Assembly (NCBI GenBank): GCA_017880905.1
Contig: JADGRO010000022.1
Coordinates: 1-64,000, forward strand
Direction: 5' to 3'
DNA length: 64,000 nt
Origin: Methylotenera sp.
GTDB lineage: Bacteria; Pseudomonadota; Gammaproteobacteria; Burkholderiales; Methylophilaceae
Below the pieces are notes generated by a model. That model was given only the letters and a program-made list of their open reading frames with translations, did not search any database and was not told the DNA's origin. Made by a program: the position numbers and the translations under genes. Each line of letters starts with the position of its first letter. The stretch's first letter is position 1. Below, one piece after another: positions 1-9,620 of this stretch.

Positions 1-353
<353 letters not shown>

Positions 354-669
354 AATTCATAACTATTACTTTTTCCTCGCCCTATGACAGGCAAGGTGGT
401 ATTTCGCTTTGCTTTATTCACCTAAATTAATTTAGATGAAGCACTCAAATTCATTTCAAGGTGTGTCTTGTCGTTTACTTATTACTAAGCAAACTATTTA
501 CATACTTGTCATAAATCTAAGTGTAAGCATTTGTTATCTTGAGTACCTACTTAAACCAAACAACCAAGTCTAATTCCATCACCACAATAAAGTAATGAAG
601 AAACGAGTTGGTTGCGTCTAAGTAAGTGTGTCTTAACCACAAACACCCACACTTATCAGTCGTTCAAAT

Positions 670-681
670 TGTTAAAGAGCA
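670..681 (-). promoter_or_regulatory. rrn boxA antitermination signal in the 16S leader
   Basis: On the minus strand this reads TGCTCTTTAACA, followed by ATTTGAACG. It matches the E. coli rrn boxA core (TGCTCTTTAACA), which loads NusB/NusE and protects rRNA transcripts from Rho. It lies about 40 nt downstream of the predicted transcription start and about 315 nt before the mature 16S end. The rest of the leader (354-669) shows no ORF; it presumably holds the RNase III processing stem. Confidence 0.85.
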
Positions 682-719
682 GTGCCAAAATAATAACTAT
701 TAATTTTGGCGAAGCGCGC

Positions 720-772
720 ATTATACAGAGCTTTTGAGGCTGGTCAAGGTTAAATTAAAACAATTTTTGAAT
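720..772 (-). promoter_or_regulatory. rrn operon promoter with UP element
   Basis: Minus strand: -35 TTGACC (742-747), 16-bp spacer, perfect -10 TATAAT (720-725), then a GC-rich discriminator GCGCGC, the hallmark of stringently controlled stable-RNA promoters. Directly upstream, 748-772 is an A-tract/T-tract block resembling the alpha-CTD UP element. It starts about 60 nt after the tRNA-fMet 3' end. I see no terminator between them, so read-through from the tRNA is also possible. Confidence 0.88.
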
Positions 773-806
773 TATTTAATTAACCGTGTTTTTTATATGC
801 GTTTTT

Positions 807-883
807 TGGTTGCGGGAACAGGATTTGAACCTGTGACCTTCGGGTTATGAGCCCGACGAGCTGCCAGACTGCTCCATCCCGCG
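807..883 (-). tRNA. initiator tRNA-fMet (anticodon CAU)
   Basis: A 77-nt cloverleaf read leftward, with CCA encoded (complement of 807-809). The anticodon loop CTCATAA gives CAU. Initiator hallmarks are visible: an unpaired C1-A72 at the acceptor end (complements of 883 and 811) and three consecutive G-C pairs (GGG/CCC) in the anticodon stem. The T loop reads GGTTCAAAT. The sequence is close to E. coli fMet tRNA. It is placed just upstream of the rRNA operon and has its own promoter. Confidence 0.97.
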
Positions 884-927
884 TCCGGTTCAACGCACAT
901 TCAATAAATGTGACGCCGAGAGGTGGA

Positions 928-956
928 ACTATAGCAAGATTTGGCCTATAGTGCAA
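928..956 (-). promoter_or_regulatory. promoter of tRNA-fMet
   Basis: Minus strand: -35 TTGCAC (951-956), 17-bp spacer, -10 TATAGT (928-933). Predicted start is about 921, leaving a ~38-nt leader before the tRNA. The remaining sequence to 1109 contains no other signal I can support. Confidence 0.75.
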
Positions 957-1109
957 CGCTTATCGCACAATTTTGGAGGATTATCGCTAATAAAATATAG
1001 AAAGTTGTTTTATGCAGCCAGATAAGTGGATTTGTGTAGTTGTAGGCTAAAAAAGAGTTTAATACATGCGGCGCGCCCTACGCGGTTAATTAATCAATTT
1101 AATAGTAGG

Positions 1110-2114
1110 TTAAAACGGAAACCGTCCCATCTCCAACTCTTTAGAATCCTTAACAATATGACAATTACCATCAAATTCCATATGATAATCAGTGCCCGCG
1201 ATCAAATGGTCAGGAAAACTACCATCCCATTTAATGTCTCCAGTATTAGAAATTGTCTCCGAGTAATCTAAACCATGAGATTCGTATTCATCTTCAGATT
1301 CTGCCTTCTTTGTTATCTCAACATATTGTACCGATACAAGTTCAAGAGATTGGTCTACTGCTTCTGGTTTAAGAGCTAAATTGTCAGCATTCAACCTATT
1401 TGCAACAGATGGATACAACAACCCAGAGAATTCAATATTAGAAAAAACATCAGCAGGCTCTATCAGCTTTGTATAAGGATTCTCAATTTGAGGCTGTCCA
1501 ATAAACGTAAGTTCTTTAAGAAATAATTCAGAAATTGCAACTGTTACTTTATACTGGTGTGCCTCATTTGGCGGAACTTTCTTAGTAAACTCTCTGTTAA
1601 AAAAGTTATGTACCAGCTTATTTTCATTAGTAAATAGAATTTCAGGGTCATCATTACGTCTCAGCGCCCACCACTTTTTCGCCCATTCGGACGATCCTGC
1701 GTCCCGAAAAATATCTTCGGCGTATCCTAAACTGTTTAAATATAAAGGCTTTATGACGCGCCATTTAGATATTGCAATTCGATCGCCAGTCCGCGGCGCA
1801 AGCTCTAAAATAGTAGAATGGCAACCAACACTACCGTAAAACATTGGTTCGTGAGGTTTGTTAACACGCTGAAATGTTTCAATAATTTCTGCAGGAGGAT
1901 AACTAAATTGTTTCTTATTAGTCGGTTTTTCACGCCAAAGCACACCTCTATAAATTAATTGATCGGTCTGCGCAATGGGAGATTTATAAAAATATGAACG
2001 AGCAATTGGCAAAAGCTGCTCTTTAAGATAGTCTAGGTCTGTTACTTCAAGCTTAAGATTTTTAATTGCTTGAATACGTTTGTGTAATTCCTTAGCTTGA
2101 GGGCGGGAACTCAT
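1110..2114 (-). CDS. RES-domain protein (possible NAD-degrading toxin-like enzyme), solitary
   Basis: Protein of 334 residues. The central and C-terminal parts carry the RES pattern: an early Arg (LIYRGVLW), a middle Glu in FYGSVGCHSTILEL, and a late Ser in SGLLYPSVANRL, followed by a NLALKPEAV segment typical of the fold. Classical RES toxins are about 150-230 residues and degrade NAD+, paired with an Xre-like antitoxin. This protein is longer and no antitoxin-like gene is adjacent, so it may belong to the longer RES subgroup of unclear role. I chose ATG 2114 because GAGGG lies about 11 nt upstream. An in-frame TTG at 2138 would add 8 residues. Codons are more AT-rich than in the neighbours, consistent with acquisition. 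Family call is fairly safe; activity is inference. Confidence 0.72.
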   Translation of the reverse strand: MSSRPQAKELHKRIQAIKNLKLEVTDLDYLKEQLLPIARSYFYKSPIAQTDQLIYRGVLWREKPTNKKQFSYPPAEIIETFQRVNKPHEPMFYGSVGCHSTILELAPRTGDRIAISKWRVIKPLYLNSLGYAEDIFRDAGSSEWAKKWWALRRNDDPEILFTNENKLVHNFFNREFTKKVPPNEAHQYKVTVAISELFLKELTFIGQPQIENPYTKLIEPADVFSNIEFSGLLYPSVANRLNADNLALKPEAVDQSLELVSVQYVEITKKAESEDEYESHGLDYSETISNTGDIKWDGSFPDHLIAGTDYHMEFDGNCHIVKDSKELEMGRFPF

Positions 2115-2160
2115 TAAATTTAAACCCTCAATCAACAAATAGGGTCAGCCACGATTATCT

Positions 2161-2919
2161 CTACTTCCCAACCGCACCAAATACCTTTTTAAGCAAGCTA
2201 CTGGCTTGGCCGAGCGGATCTTTACGAATCGCCGCCTCTTCTTGCGCCACCATGTAGTACACGCCATCCAGCGCTTTTTGTGTCACGTATTGGTTAATAT
2301 TGGCGTCTTCTTTTTTCACCACACCAAACTTGCTGCCCATTGCGGCGTATTTATTGTAGCTATCAGCCAGTTGTACGTTTTGTGTGGCTTTTTGCACGAT
2401 AGGCAAAAATTTCTCCGCCATTTGTGCCGATGTAGTTTTCTTAAAATATTGCGTCGCCGCGTCTTGCGGACCGGTGAGGATGGTTTTGGCATCAGCCAGC
2501 GTTATTTTTTTCACAGAATCTACCAACAAGGTTTTGGCTTCCGGCACGGCGGCCTCGGCCGCACGGTTCATTTTGAGCACGAGCTCATCCGATTGCTTGC
2601 TCATGCCCATCATCTTCATACCTTTTTCGATTTTTTTCAGCGATTTCGGCAAAGGAATTTTAACCGCATTGTTACCAAAAAAACCATCCGTCGCACCTAG
2701 GCTGGCGACCGCTTTACTTACGCCTTGCGTCAACGCCTCTTTTAGACCGCCACTGGCTTCATCATTACTTAAACTAGCAACCCCTGTGGCATTGCTGCTA
2801 GTGCTAGTGGCACTAGTGCTGCTTTTTGATTTAAGCGCGTCTTTTACGTCAGACATCGTTAGCGCATTGCTATGCGTTACAAACAAGGCCAGCAAATAGC
2901 TTATAATGAATTTTTTCAC
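2161..2919 (-). CDS. DUF4197 domain-containing exported protein
   Basis: Protein of 252 residues. An N-terminal hydrophobic signal (about residues 1-19, MKKFIISYLLALFVTHSNA) is followed by a Ser/Thr-rich linker and then the DUF4197 body: GGLKEALTQGVSKAVASLG, then KIPLPKSLKKIEK, and a C-terminal KALDGVYYMVAQEEAAIRKDP signature. The family is widespread in proteobacteria, periplasmic or outer-membrane associated, with no established function. It precedes the RES gene on the same strand with a short gap; no functional link is evident. It ends a leftward group behind glgP but has its own 60-bp upstream gap. Confidence 0.85.
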   Translation of the reverse strand: MKKFIISYLLALFVTHSNALTMSDVKDALKSKSSTSATSTSSNATGVASLSNDEASGGLKEALTQGVSKAVASLGATDGFFGNNAVKIPLPKSLKKIEKGMKMMGMSKQSDELVLKMNRAAEAAVPEAKTLLVDSVKKITLADAKTILTGPQDAATQYFKKTTSAQMAEKFLPIVQKATQNVQLADSYNKYAAMGSKFGVVKKEDANINQYVTQKALDGVYYMVAQEEAAIRKDPLGQASSLLKKVFGAVGK

Positions 2920-2982
2920 GTTAAAACCCTCAAGTAATTCTTAGAATAATTATACTTGATAACGCCGAATGAAAATTCTAGT

Positions 2983-5493
2983 TTACGCACGCTTTTTTGT
3001 TTTTTGCTTTTCGGTTGCAGTCACTTTTAAAGATTTTACATGCCAAATATTGGCGGCATATTCACTTATGGTTCTATCACTAGAAAATTTTGCCATACGT
3101 GCCACATTTAAAATGGCTCGGCGCGACCACTCTTCTTGATCTTGATACACCTTGCCTACTTCCTCTTGCTTGGCAATATAACTGGCATAATCTGCCAGCA
3201 ATAAATAATGGTCGCCTTTGTGCAGTAAATTATCAAATATCGCCTGATAACGGTCGGGCTCTTCCACCGAGAAAAAGCCCCCAGCAATCATATCCAGCAC
3301 TTCTTTTAATTCAGCGTTTGCATGGTAGTAATCCCATGGGTTATAGCCATTGGCCTTAGCCTGCGCCACTTCCGGCGTGGTTAAACCAAAAATAAAGATA
3401 TTATCGTCACCCACTTCTTCTTTAATTTCCACATTAGCACCGTCAAGCGTACCAATGGTGAGTGCACCGTTTAGCGCCATTTTCATATTGCCGGTGCCAC
3501 TGGCCTCTGTGCCAGCGGTGGAAATTTGCTCAGATAAATCGCTGCCAGGGAATAAAATCTCCGCGGCTGAGACCTCGTAATTTGGGTAAAACACCACTTT
3601 AAGTTTGTCACCAACGGCGGGGTCGTTATTGACAATAGCGGCTACATCGTTAATCAAGCGAATAATTTGCTTAGCCATCCAATAACCAGGCGCCGCCTTG
3701 CCGCCAAAAATCACCGTACGCGGCGTGATATTTTTCACTTCGCCCTTACGAATGCGGTTATATAAAGTAATCACATGCAACACATTTAAAAGCTGGCGTT
3801 TGTATTCGTGAATGCGTTTAATCTGTACATCGAACAACGAGTCTGGATTCAACTTTACACCCGTTAAAGACTCAATTTTGTTTGCCAGCCGCACTTTGTT
3901 GGCACGCTTGGCTTGTCTAAAAGCTTTGCGGAAGTCTTTATCTTTTGCCAATGGTGTTAATTTTACTAGCTGGGTTAAATCTTTTTGGAAACCATCGCCG
4001 ATTGCCTTGGCAATCAAGCCAGTCAACTCCGGATTGGCCTGATTTAACCATCTGCGTGGCGTAATACCGTTAGTCACATTGGTAAGCTTGTTTGGATAAA
4101 TTTTGTCGAAATCTGCAAACAAAGTGGTTTTTAGCAACTCGCTATGTAAGGCTGCAACGCCGTTTACTGTGTGACTACCGACAACGGCCAAATGTGCCAT
4201 ACGCACGCGGCGGCCTTGCGTTTCATCAATAATAGAAACCCTCTTGAGCAAATCAGCGTCACCTGGAAAGTGGTGATTTACCATCTGCAAAAACTGATGA
4301 TTAATCTCATATATAATTTCTAAATGTCGTGGCAATAAATGGCCAAACAGCTCTATCGGCCAAGTTTCTAGCGCCTCTGGCATCAAAGTATGATTGGTAT
4401 AAGCAAATATTTTGGTGACCAAATCCCAAGCAAAATTCCATTCCAAGCCGTGTTCATCTATCAGTTGATACATCATTTCTGCCACACCAATAGATGGGTG
4501 AGTGTCATTTAACTGGATTGCAATTTTATTTGGCAAGTCTAGCCAATCGGCCTTAGTTTTTACCACTCGCGTGCTGGTATAACGCCGCAGAATGTCTTGT
4601 ATCGAAGCAGACACGAAGAAGTATTGCTGTTTTAACCTTAACTCACGGCCTGAGGCAGAGGCGTCGTTTGGGTAAAGTACTTTTGAAATCGTTTCAGTTT
4701 CATTGCGACCTTCAACGGCTTGCTCGTAATTGCCTTCGTTAAAATGGCGCAAATCAAACTCACGCGAGGCTTTAGCTGACCATAATCTAAGATTATTCAC
4801 CGTTTCAGTGCCATAACCAGGAACAGGAACGTCGTAGGCCATCGCAACCACATGCTCTTCATCTGCCCAATGACTTTTAGTACCATGTTCGGTAGGCACT
4901 TGCACCACCTTGCCGTAAAACTTAATGGTATAAGTGGCTTCAGGACGTTGAAACTCCCAAACATTGCCATAGCGTAACCAGTTATCTGGATTTTCGACTT
5001 GTTGACCCTGCTCAATGGCTTGTTTAAACATGCCATATTCGTAGCGTATGCCATAGCCGGTTGCGGGAATATCCATGGTCGCCATCGAGTCTAAAAAGCA
5101 TGCAGCTAAGCGGCCAAGGCCACCGTTACCTAAAGCCGCATCGTGTTCTATCTCGACCGCTGCTTCTAAATTGTGACCTAATGCACTCAAACCGTCACTT
5201 AATTCATCTTGTATGCCCAAATTAAGTGCAGCATTGCTCATCATACGGCCAATTAAAAACTCTAGCGAAAGATAATAAATACGCTTAGGGTCTTGGTCAT
5301 AATAGGCGCTAGAAGTCCTAACCCAACGCTCCACAACGTGATCGCGCACAGTGTGTGCTGTCGCGTGGTACCAGTCTCTGGGCGTAGCTACCTTGTCTAC
5401 CTTAAAACATGAAAAAACTAAATGGTTCTGTAATGCCTGCTTAATCGGTGTGAGTTTAGGTAATACAGTACTTGTAATATGCGTTATTTTCAT
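2983..5493 (-). CDS. glgP: glycogen/alpha-glucan phosphorylase
   Basis: Protein of 836 residues, the usual length for GT35 glycogen phosphorylases. It releases glucose-1-phosphate from the non-reducing ends of alpha-1,4-glucan using phosphate and pyridoxal phosphate. Visible signatures are SLEFLIGRMMSNAALNLG near the N-terminus, NDTHPSIGVAEMMYQLID, the RIHEYKRQLLNVL block, and the PLP-lysine segment EASGTGNMKMALNGALTIGT near residues 670-690. The start is ATG 5493. A second, different phosphorylase begins at the right edge of the window (63947). The gene sits alone on the minus strand downstream of the htpG terminator. Confidence 0.95.
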   Translation of the reverse strand: MKITHITSTVLPKLTPIKQALQNHLVFSCFKVDKVATPRDWYHATAHTVRDHVVERWVRTSSAYYDQDPKRIYYLSLEFLIGRMMSNAALNLGIQDELSDGLSALGHNLEAAVEIEHDAALGNGGLGRLAACFLDSMATMDIPATGYGIRYEYGMFKQAIEQGQQVENPDNWLRYGNVWEFQRPEATYTIKFYGKVVQVPTEHGTKSHWADEEHVVAMAYDVPVPGYGTETVNNLRLWSAKASREFDLRHFNEGNYEQAVEGRNETETISKVLYPNDASASGRELRLKQQYFFVSASIQDILRRYTSTRVVKTKADWLDLPNKIAIQLNDTHPSIGVAEMMYQLIDEHGLEWNFAWDLVTKIFAYTNHTLMPEALETWPIELFGHLLPRHLEIIYEINHQFLQMVNHHFPGDADLLKRVSIIDETQGRRVRMAHLAVVGSHTVNGVAALHSELLKTTLFADFDKIYPNKLTNVTNGITPRRWLNQANPELTGLIAKAIGDGFQKDLTQLVKLTPLAKDKDFRKAFRQAKRANKVRLANKIESLTGVKLNPDSLFDVQIKRIHEYKRQLLNVLHVITLYNRIRKGEVKNITPRTVIFGGKAAPGYWMAKQIIRLINDVAAIVNNDPAVGDKLKVVFYPNYEVSAAEILFPGSDLSEQISTAGTEASGTGNMKMALNGALTIGTLDGANVEIKEEVGDDNIFIFGLTTPEVAQAKANGYNPWDYYHANAELKEVLDMIAGGFFSVEEPDRYQAIFDNLLHKGDHYLLLADYASYIAKQEEVGKVYQDQEEWSRRAILNVARMAKFSSDRTISEYAANIWHVKSLKVTATEKQKTKKRA

Positions 5494-5577
5494 TTTTTGG
5501 CGGCACTTTCAAAAAGGTTACTTAGTCATTATCGGAATAATCTAGCAAATCTTAAGCCAACCTATTATGACAGGCAA

Positions 5578-5616
5578 TAAAAAAGCCTGCTACAAGTTAA
5601 GTAGTAGGCTTTTTAT
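5578..5616. terminator. bidirectional rho-independent terminator after htpG
   Basis: GCCTGCTAC pairs with GTAGTAGGC around a short loop, flanked by an A-run on the left and TTTTTAT on the right. On the minus strand the T-run follows the stem, so it ends htpG transcripts before glgP. Confidence 0.85.
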
Positions 5617-5655
5617 TGTTTAGGTGCTACCAAATCAAGTTTGCATAGCTCAGAT

Positions 5656-7569
5656 TTAGACAATCAGACTATTCATGCGTCGCACAAAACTAGCTGGATC
5701 ATTCAATTGACCACCTTCTGCCAATAAAGCTTGATCGAATAGCAAATGTGCTAAATCTGCAAATTTTGTTTCTTCGCTTTCAGTTTCTAAGCGTCTCACT
5801 AATTTGTGCATTGGATTGATTTCTAAAGTCGGCTTGGTTTCTGGTGCATTTTGCCCCGCTGCTTTTAAAATGCGCGTCAAATTGCCCGATAAGTCATGCT
5901 CACCAGCCACCAAACAGGCAGGCGAATCAGTTAAACGATGTGTTACACGCACTTCTTTTACCTCCTCACCCAATGATGCTTTAATACGCTCTATCAAGGT
6001 TTTGGCATCTTTTTCAATTTTCGCTTTAGCCGCTTTTTCTGCGTCGTCCTCTAATTTACCCAAATCTAAATCACCTTTTGCGACCGATTGCAATTTCTTA
6101 CCTTCAAACTCAACAAGGCTGCCCAATAACCACTCATCTACCTTGTCACTCATTAGCAGTACTTCTATGCCTTTTTTGCGGAAAATTTCCAAATGTGGTG
6201 AATGCTGTGCTGCCGCAAAAGTATCTGCCGTAATGTAGTAAATAACTTCCTGTTCCGGCTTCATACGGCCTACATAACCTGAAAGCGATACTGTTTGTGC
6301 ATCAGTATTGGCGTGGGTACTGGCAAATCTTAATAGGTTTGCTATTTTTTCTTTGTTGGCAAAATCTTCGCCTGGTCCTTCTTTTAGCACACGGCCAAAT
6401 TCTCCCCAAAATTTTGCATACTCCTCTGGTTTATCTTTGGCCAGGTCTTCCAGCAAACCCAATATTTTTTTTACAGAACCACTTTTAATGGCTTCCACAT
6501 CGCGGCTATCTTGCAAAATCTCACGTGAAACGTTAAGCGGCAAATCGGCAGAATCAATCACGCCGCGCACAAACCGCAGATATTGCGGCATCAGCTTTTC
6601 AGCATCTTCCATAATAAACACGCGTTTTACATACAACTTGATACCATGACGACGCTCTCGGTCATACAAATCAAACGGCGCTTTACTTGGGATATACAAC
6701 AGGGAAATGTATTCTTGCTTGCCTTCTACACGGCTATGCGTATAGGCGAGCGGCGCTTGGAAATCATGCGAAACATGCTTGTAAAACTCGCTGTACTCTT
6801 CTCCGCTAATATCATTCTTTGCACGGGCCCACAACGCTGATGCCTTATTGACAGTCTCCAGTTCATCTGTGGTGACCATTTCACCGCCTTTGCCGTCTTT
6901 ACCCTCTTTCCACTCGGTTTTTCTCATTACAATTGGCAATATAATGTGATCAGAATATTTGCGGATAATGGATTTTAGTTGCCAGTCATTTAAAAACTCA
7001 TCCTCGCCTTCGCGTAGATGCAAAATAACCTCCGTGCCGCGTGAGGGCTTATCTACAGTTTCCAGCGTATAGTCACCTTCCCCGCTACTTTGCCATTTCA
7101 CAGCTTCTTTCTCGCCTGCACGACGGGTGATGAGTGTCACTTTGTCTGCAATAATAAAAGATGAATAAAAACCGACGCCAAATTGACCGATTAGATTTGC
7201 ATCTTTGGCTTGATCGCCGGTTAAGGAATTGAAAAACTCCTTGGTGCCTGATTTAGCGATGGTGCCAATATTGGCAATGACCTCATCACGGCTCATGCCG
7301 ATACCGTTGTCGGAAACTGTGATCGTACGAACTTTTTTATCAAAACCTATACTGATTTTTAATTCATTATCATTTTCGTACAGCGCACTATTCGCAAGCG
7401 CCTCAAAGCGTAATTTATCGGTAGCGTCAGAGGCGTTGGAAATCAATTCGCGTAACGCTATTTCCTTGTTGGAGTACAAGGAATGAATCATTAACTGCAG
7501 CAACTGTTTGACCTCGGCCCGAAATTCCAATTTTTCAGTTGCTAATTTTTCTTTAGTTTGCTTTGCCAT
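5656..7569 (-). CDS. htpG: molecular chaperone HtpG (Hsp90)
   Basis: Protein of 637 residues, full length for bacterial Hsp90. The N-terminal GHKL ATPase motifs are present: [23 protein letters not shown], and [12 protein letters not shown]. The middle domain includes [11 protein letters not shown] and the conserved [19 protein letters not shown]. The C-terminal dimerisation region is intact. A cytosolic ATP-dependent chaperone for stress and protein maturation. The Shine-Dalgarno AAAGGGG lies 7-8 nt before ATG. A perfect 16-bp palindrome (7599-7614) sits in the promoter region. Flanked by its terminator on the left and a divergent small gene on the right. Confidence 0.97.
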   Translation of the reverse strand: MAKQTKEKLATEKLEFRAEVKQLLQLMIHSLYSNKEIALRELISNASDATDKLRFEALANSALYENDNELKISIGFDKKVRTITVSDNGIGMSRDEVIANIGTIAKSGTKEFFNSLTGDQAKDANLIGQFGVGFYSSFIIADKVTLITRRAGEKEAVKWQSSGEGDYTLETVDKPSRGTEVILHLREGEDEFLNDWQLKSIIRKYSDHIILPIVMRKTEWKEGKDGKGGEMVTTDELETVNKASALWARAKNDISGEEYSEFYKHVSHDFQAPLAYTHSRVEGKQEYISLLYIPSKAPFDLYDRERRHGIKLYVKRVFIMEDAEKLMPQYLRFVRGVIDSADLPLNVSREILQDSRDVEAIKSGSVKKILGLLEDLAKDKPEEYAKFWGEFGRVLKEGPGEDFANKEKIANLLRFASTHANTDAQTVSLSGYVGRMKPEQEVIYYITADTFAAAQHSPHLEIFRKKGIEVLLMSDKVDEWLLGSLVEFEGKKLQSVAKGDLDLGKLEDDAEKAAKAKIEKDAKTLIERIKASLGEEVKEVRVTHRLTDSPACLVAGEHDLSGNLTRILKAAGQNAPETKPTLEINPMHKLVRRLETESEETKFADLAHLLFDQALLAEGGQLNDPASFVRRMNSLIV

Positions 7570-7598
7570 TTAAAACCCCTTTTTGCGTTAAACTTTTT

Positions 7599-7614
7599 TA
7601 AAACAATTGTTTTA
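7599..7614. promoter_or_regulatory. 16-bp perfect palindrome between htpG and a divergent small gene
   Basis: TAAAACAATTGTTTTA reads the same on both strands. It lies 30 bp upstream of the htpG start and 60 bp upstream of the divergent ORF at 7674, a position suited to a dimeric regulator. No clear sigma-32 motif was found for htpG. The role is inferred; AT-rich palindromes also occur by chance. Confidence 0.35.
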
Positions 7615-7673
7615 TTGTAAATTGGGTCAGGTAGCGTAATTTCAAGCGGCTGTAATTAATTTGTGAGGGCAAA

Positions 7674-7937
7674 ATGGCAACCATTAATGTAATCGAATTA
7701 GACGCACCCAACTATCGAGTCACCGTGATAGATCAATCGACCACTACGCACGATGTGAAAGTGCAGGCTGAATATGCACAGAAGCTAACTGCGGGAAAGA
7801 TTTCTACTGCACAACTAGTAAAAAAATCATTTGAGTTTTTACTGGAACGCGAGCCCAACACCAGCATTTTGCGTAGCTTTGATTTAAGTGTGATTGTACG
7901 CTATTTTCCAGAATACGAAAGAATTATAGCTAGCTAA
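7674..7937 (+). CDS. conserved-looking hypothetical small protein
   Basis: Protein of 87 residues with ATG preceded by GAGGG (spacing about 6). No signal peptide or membrane segment. A beta-rich N-terminus (INVIELDAPNYRVTVIDQ) precedes a helical C-terminus with LVKKSFEFLLEREPNTSILRS and an aromatic SVIVRYFPEYE end. I do not recognise a family. It lies 50 bp upstream of ppx on the same strand, so the two could be co-transcribed, but nothing ties its function to polyphosphate. Confidence 0.65.
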   Translation: MATINVIELDAPNYRVTVIDQSTTTHDVKVQAEYAQKLTAGKISTAQLVKKSFEFLLEREPNTSILRSFDLSVIVRYFPEYERIIAS

Positions 7938-7986
7938 TTTGGCTGTTTGTCATCAAGCCTCTAGGGAAATATGTTATAAATAAGTT

Positions 7987-9531
7987 ATGCAAAAAATTGA
8001 TTTAAACTCACCAGAAACCTTACTTGCCGCAGTTGATCTAGGTTCTAACAGTTTTAGGCTGGAAATTGGGCGTTACGAAAATGGCCAAATTCAACGGGTG
8101 GATTATTTAAAGGAAACCGTGCGACAAGGCGGTGATTTAGATGAATATCGTAACTTAACACCTGAGGCTATCGAGCGCGGCTTGAAGTGCTTGGCAAGAT
8201 TCGGTGAAACGCTGAAAGGCATTCCTAAGCATCATGTGCGGGCGGTGGCCACGCAAACGTTGCGTGAAGCCAAAAACCGCGATGTGTTTTTAAAGCTTGC
8301 CAAAAAAGCCTTAGGCTATGAAATCGAAGTGATTTCTGGTGTGGAAGAAGCGCGATTAATTTACCAAGGTGTGAGCCGCTTATTGCCTCAATCAGACGAA
8401 AAACGTTTAGTGATTGATGTCGGGGGGCGTTCAACTGAGTTTATTTTAGGTCAGCATTTAAACGCAGAAACCACGGATTCATTGCGTGTAGGCTCTGTGG
8501 CGTGGTCGTTAAAATATTTTTCTGATGGGGCGTTGGCCGAAAAAAACTTTCAACGCGCCGAAATTGCTGCCGAATCATTTTTAGACGCAGTTGCACACAT
8601 TTATCAACATTCGCATTGGGATGTGGCTTATGGCGCATCAGGCACCGTGGGTGCGGTAGCTGATATTTTAAACGTTGCAGGTTTTGAAGAAGGCAAAATT
8701 ACGCGCGAAGGTTTGACCTGGCTACGCCACCAGTTAATCAAAGCGAAAACCACGGATAAGCTCGATTTAGCTGGCTTAAAGGAGGATAGGAAATCGGTCA
8801 TTGCTGGTGGTTTATGTATTTTGATTGGTATATTTGATTTACTTAAGCTTGATACACTGATGGTTGCAAGCGGCGCACTAAGGCATGGCCTGCTCTATGA
8901 CATGATGGCGGAGGAGGAACATACTGCTGAAGATTTACGCGACGCCTCTATTACACATCTTAGCAATCGTTTTGGGGTGAACAAAGCGCATGCAAAGAAT
9001 GTTTGCAAAGTGGCTTTAGGATTTTTCGATGCACTTATTCCGTCGCTAGAATTACACGATGATACGACGCCTGCATTAAATAAACCTGAGCTAATTAAAC
9101 TTAGACAAATATTAGGCTGGGCAGCATTAAGCCATGAAATTGGATGTGCAATTTCACACAGCGAATCGCAAAAACACGGTGCTTACATACTAGACAACAC
9201 AGAGCTGATGGGTTTTGCACAAAGTGAGCTGCATCGCTTGAGTTTATTAGTATTAGGGCATAGTGGAAAACTGAAAAAACTGGATACTGATTTCAATGAT
9301 GCGTATTTTGTATCACAGCTAATCGCATTAAGGCTAGCGGTTATTTTTTGCCATTCACGCAACACACCGGTATTAAAAAATGTGACATTTGAGCGTGCTG
9401 AAAACACCTTCTTACTCATCCTGCCAAGCGCTTGGCAAAAGGCTTTTCCGCAAACTTGTTATTTATTAGAAGAGGAGATACTTGCTTGGCAAAAAATCAA
9501 TTGGGGCTTGGTAGTTTCTACACAAGATTGA
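7987..9531 (+). CDS. ppx: exopolyphosphatase (Ppx/GppA family)
   Basis: Protein of 514 residues. The ASKHA-fold N-terminal half shows AVDLGSNSFRLEIGRY (phosphate loop), the VRQGGDL region, VISGVEEARLIYQGV and VIDVGGRSTEF. The C-terminal half contains the HD-like helical domain with GWAALSHEIGCAISHSESQKH. It hydrolyses terminal phosphates of polyphosphate, or pppGpp in the GppA branch; length and the neighbouring ppk favour Ppx. The start is ATG 7987. Neighbours sixA and ppk are encoded on the opposite strand 700 bp away, making a polyphosphate locus. Confidence 0.92.
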   Translation: MQKIDLNSPETLLAAVDLGSNSFRLEIGRYENGQIQRVDYLKETVRQGGDLDEYRNLTPEAIERGLKCLARFGETLKGIPKHHVRAVATQTLREAKNRDVFLKLAKKALGYEIEVISGVEEARLIYQGVSRLLPQSDEKRLVIDVGGRSTEFILGQHLNAETTDSLRVGSVAWSLKYFSDGALAEKNFQRAEIAAESFLDAVAHIYQHSHWDVAYGASGTVGAVADILNVAGFEEGKITREGLTWLRHQLIKAKTTDKLDLAGLKEDRKSVIAGGLCILIGIFDLLKLDTLMVASGALRHGLLYDMMAEEEHTAEDLRDASITHLSNRFGVNKAHAKNVCKVALGFFDALIPSLELHDDTTPALNKPELIKLRQILGWAALSHEIGCAISHSESQKHGAYILDNTELMGFAQSELHRLSLLVLGHSGKLKKLDTDFNDAYFVSQLIALRLAVIFCHSRNTPVLKNVTFERAENTFLLILPSAWQKAFPQTCYLLEEEILAWQKINWGLVVSTQD

Positions 9532-9565
9532 TAACAACTTATTGATTTTGCTAATTTAAAAATGG

Positions 9566-9614
9566 TTGACTTCTAAAATAAATGATATAAACTGTTTATA
9601 CTGTTTATTAGGAG
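9566..9614 (+). promoter_or_regulatory. promoter and ribosome binding site of the basic protein gene
   Basis: TTGACT (9566-9571), 16-bp spacer, TAAACT (9588-9593). It is followed by a tandem 9-mer CTGTTTATA, CTGTTTATT (9592-9609) and AGGAGA five bases before ATG 9621. The direct repeat overlapping the start region could be an operator; that is a guess. Confidence 0.45.
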
Positions 9615-9620
9615 ACCATC

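Noticed and set aside
1070-1093. Eight-base restriction sites GGCGCGCC and TTAATTAA within 24 bp, suggestive of a cloning junction.
   Set aside because: The flanks are ordinary genome sequence with no vector or marker around them; probably chance.
2206-2899. Two plus-strand ORFs of 164 and 171 codons opposite DUF4197.
   Set aside because: They are shadows of a clear signal-peptide protein on the minus strand and have no ribosome sites or family features.
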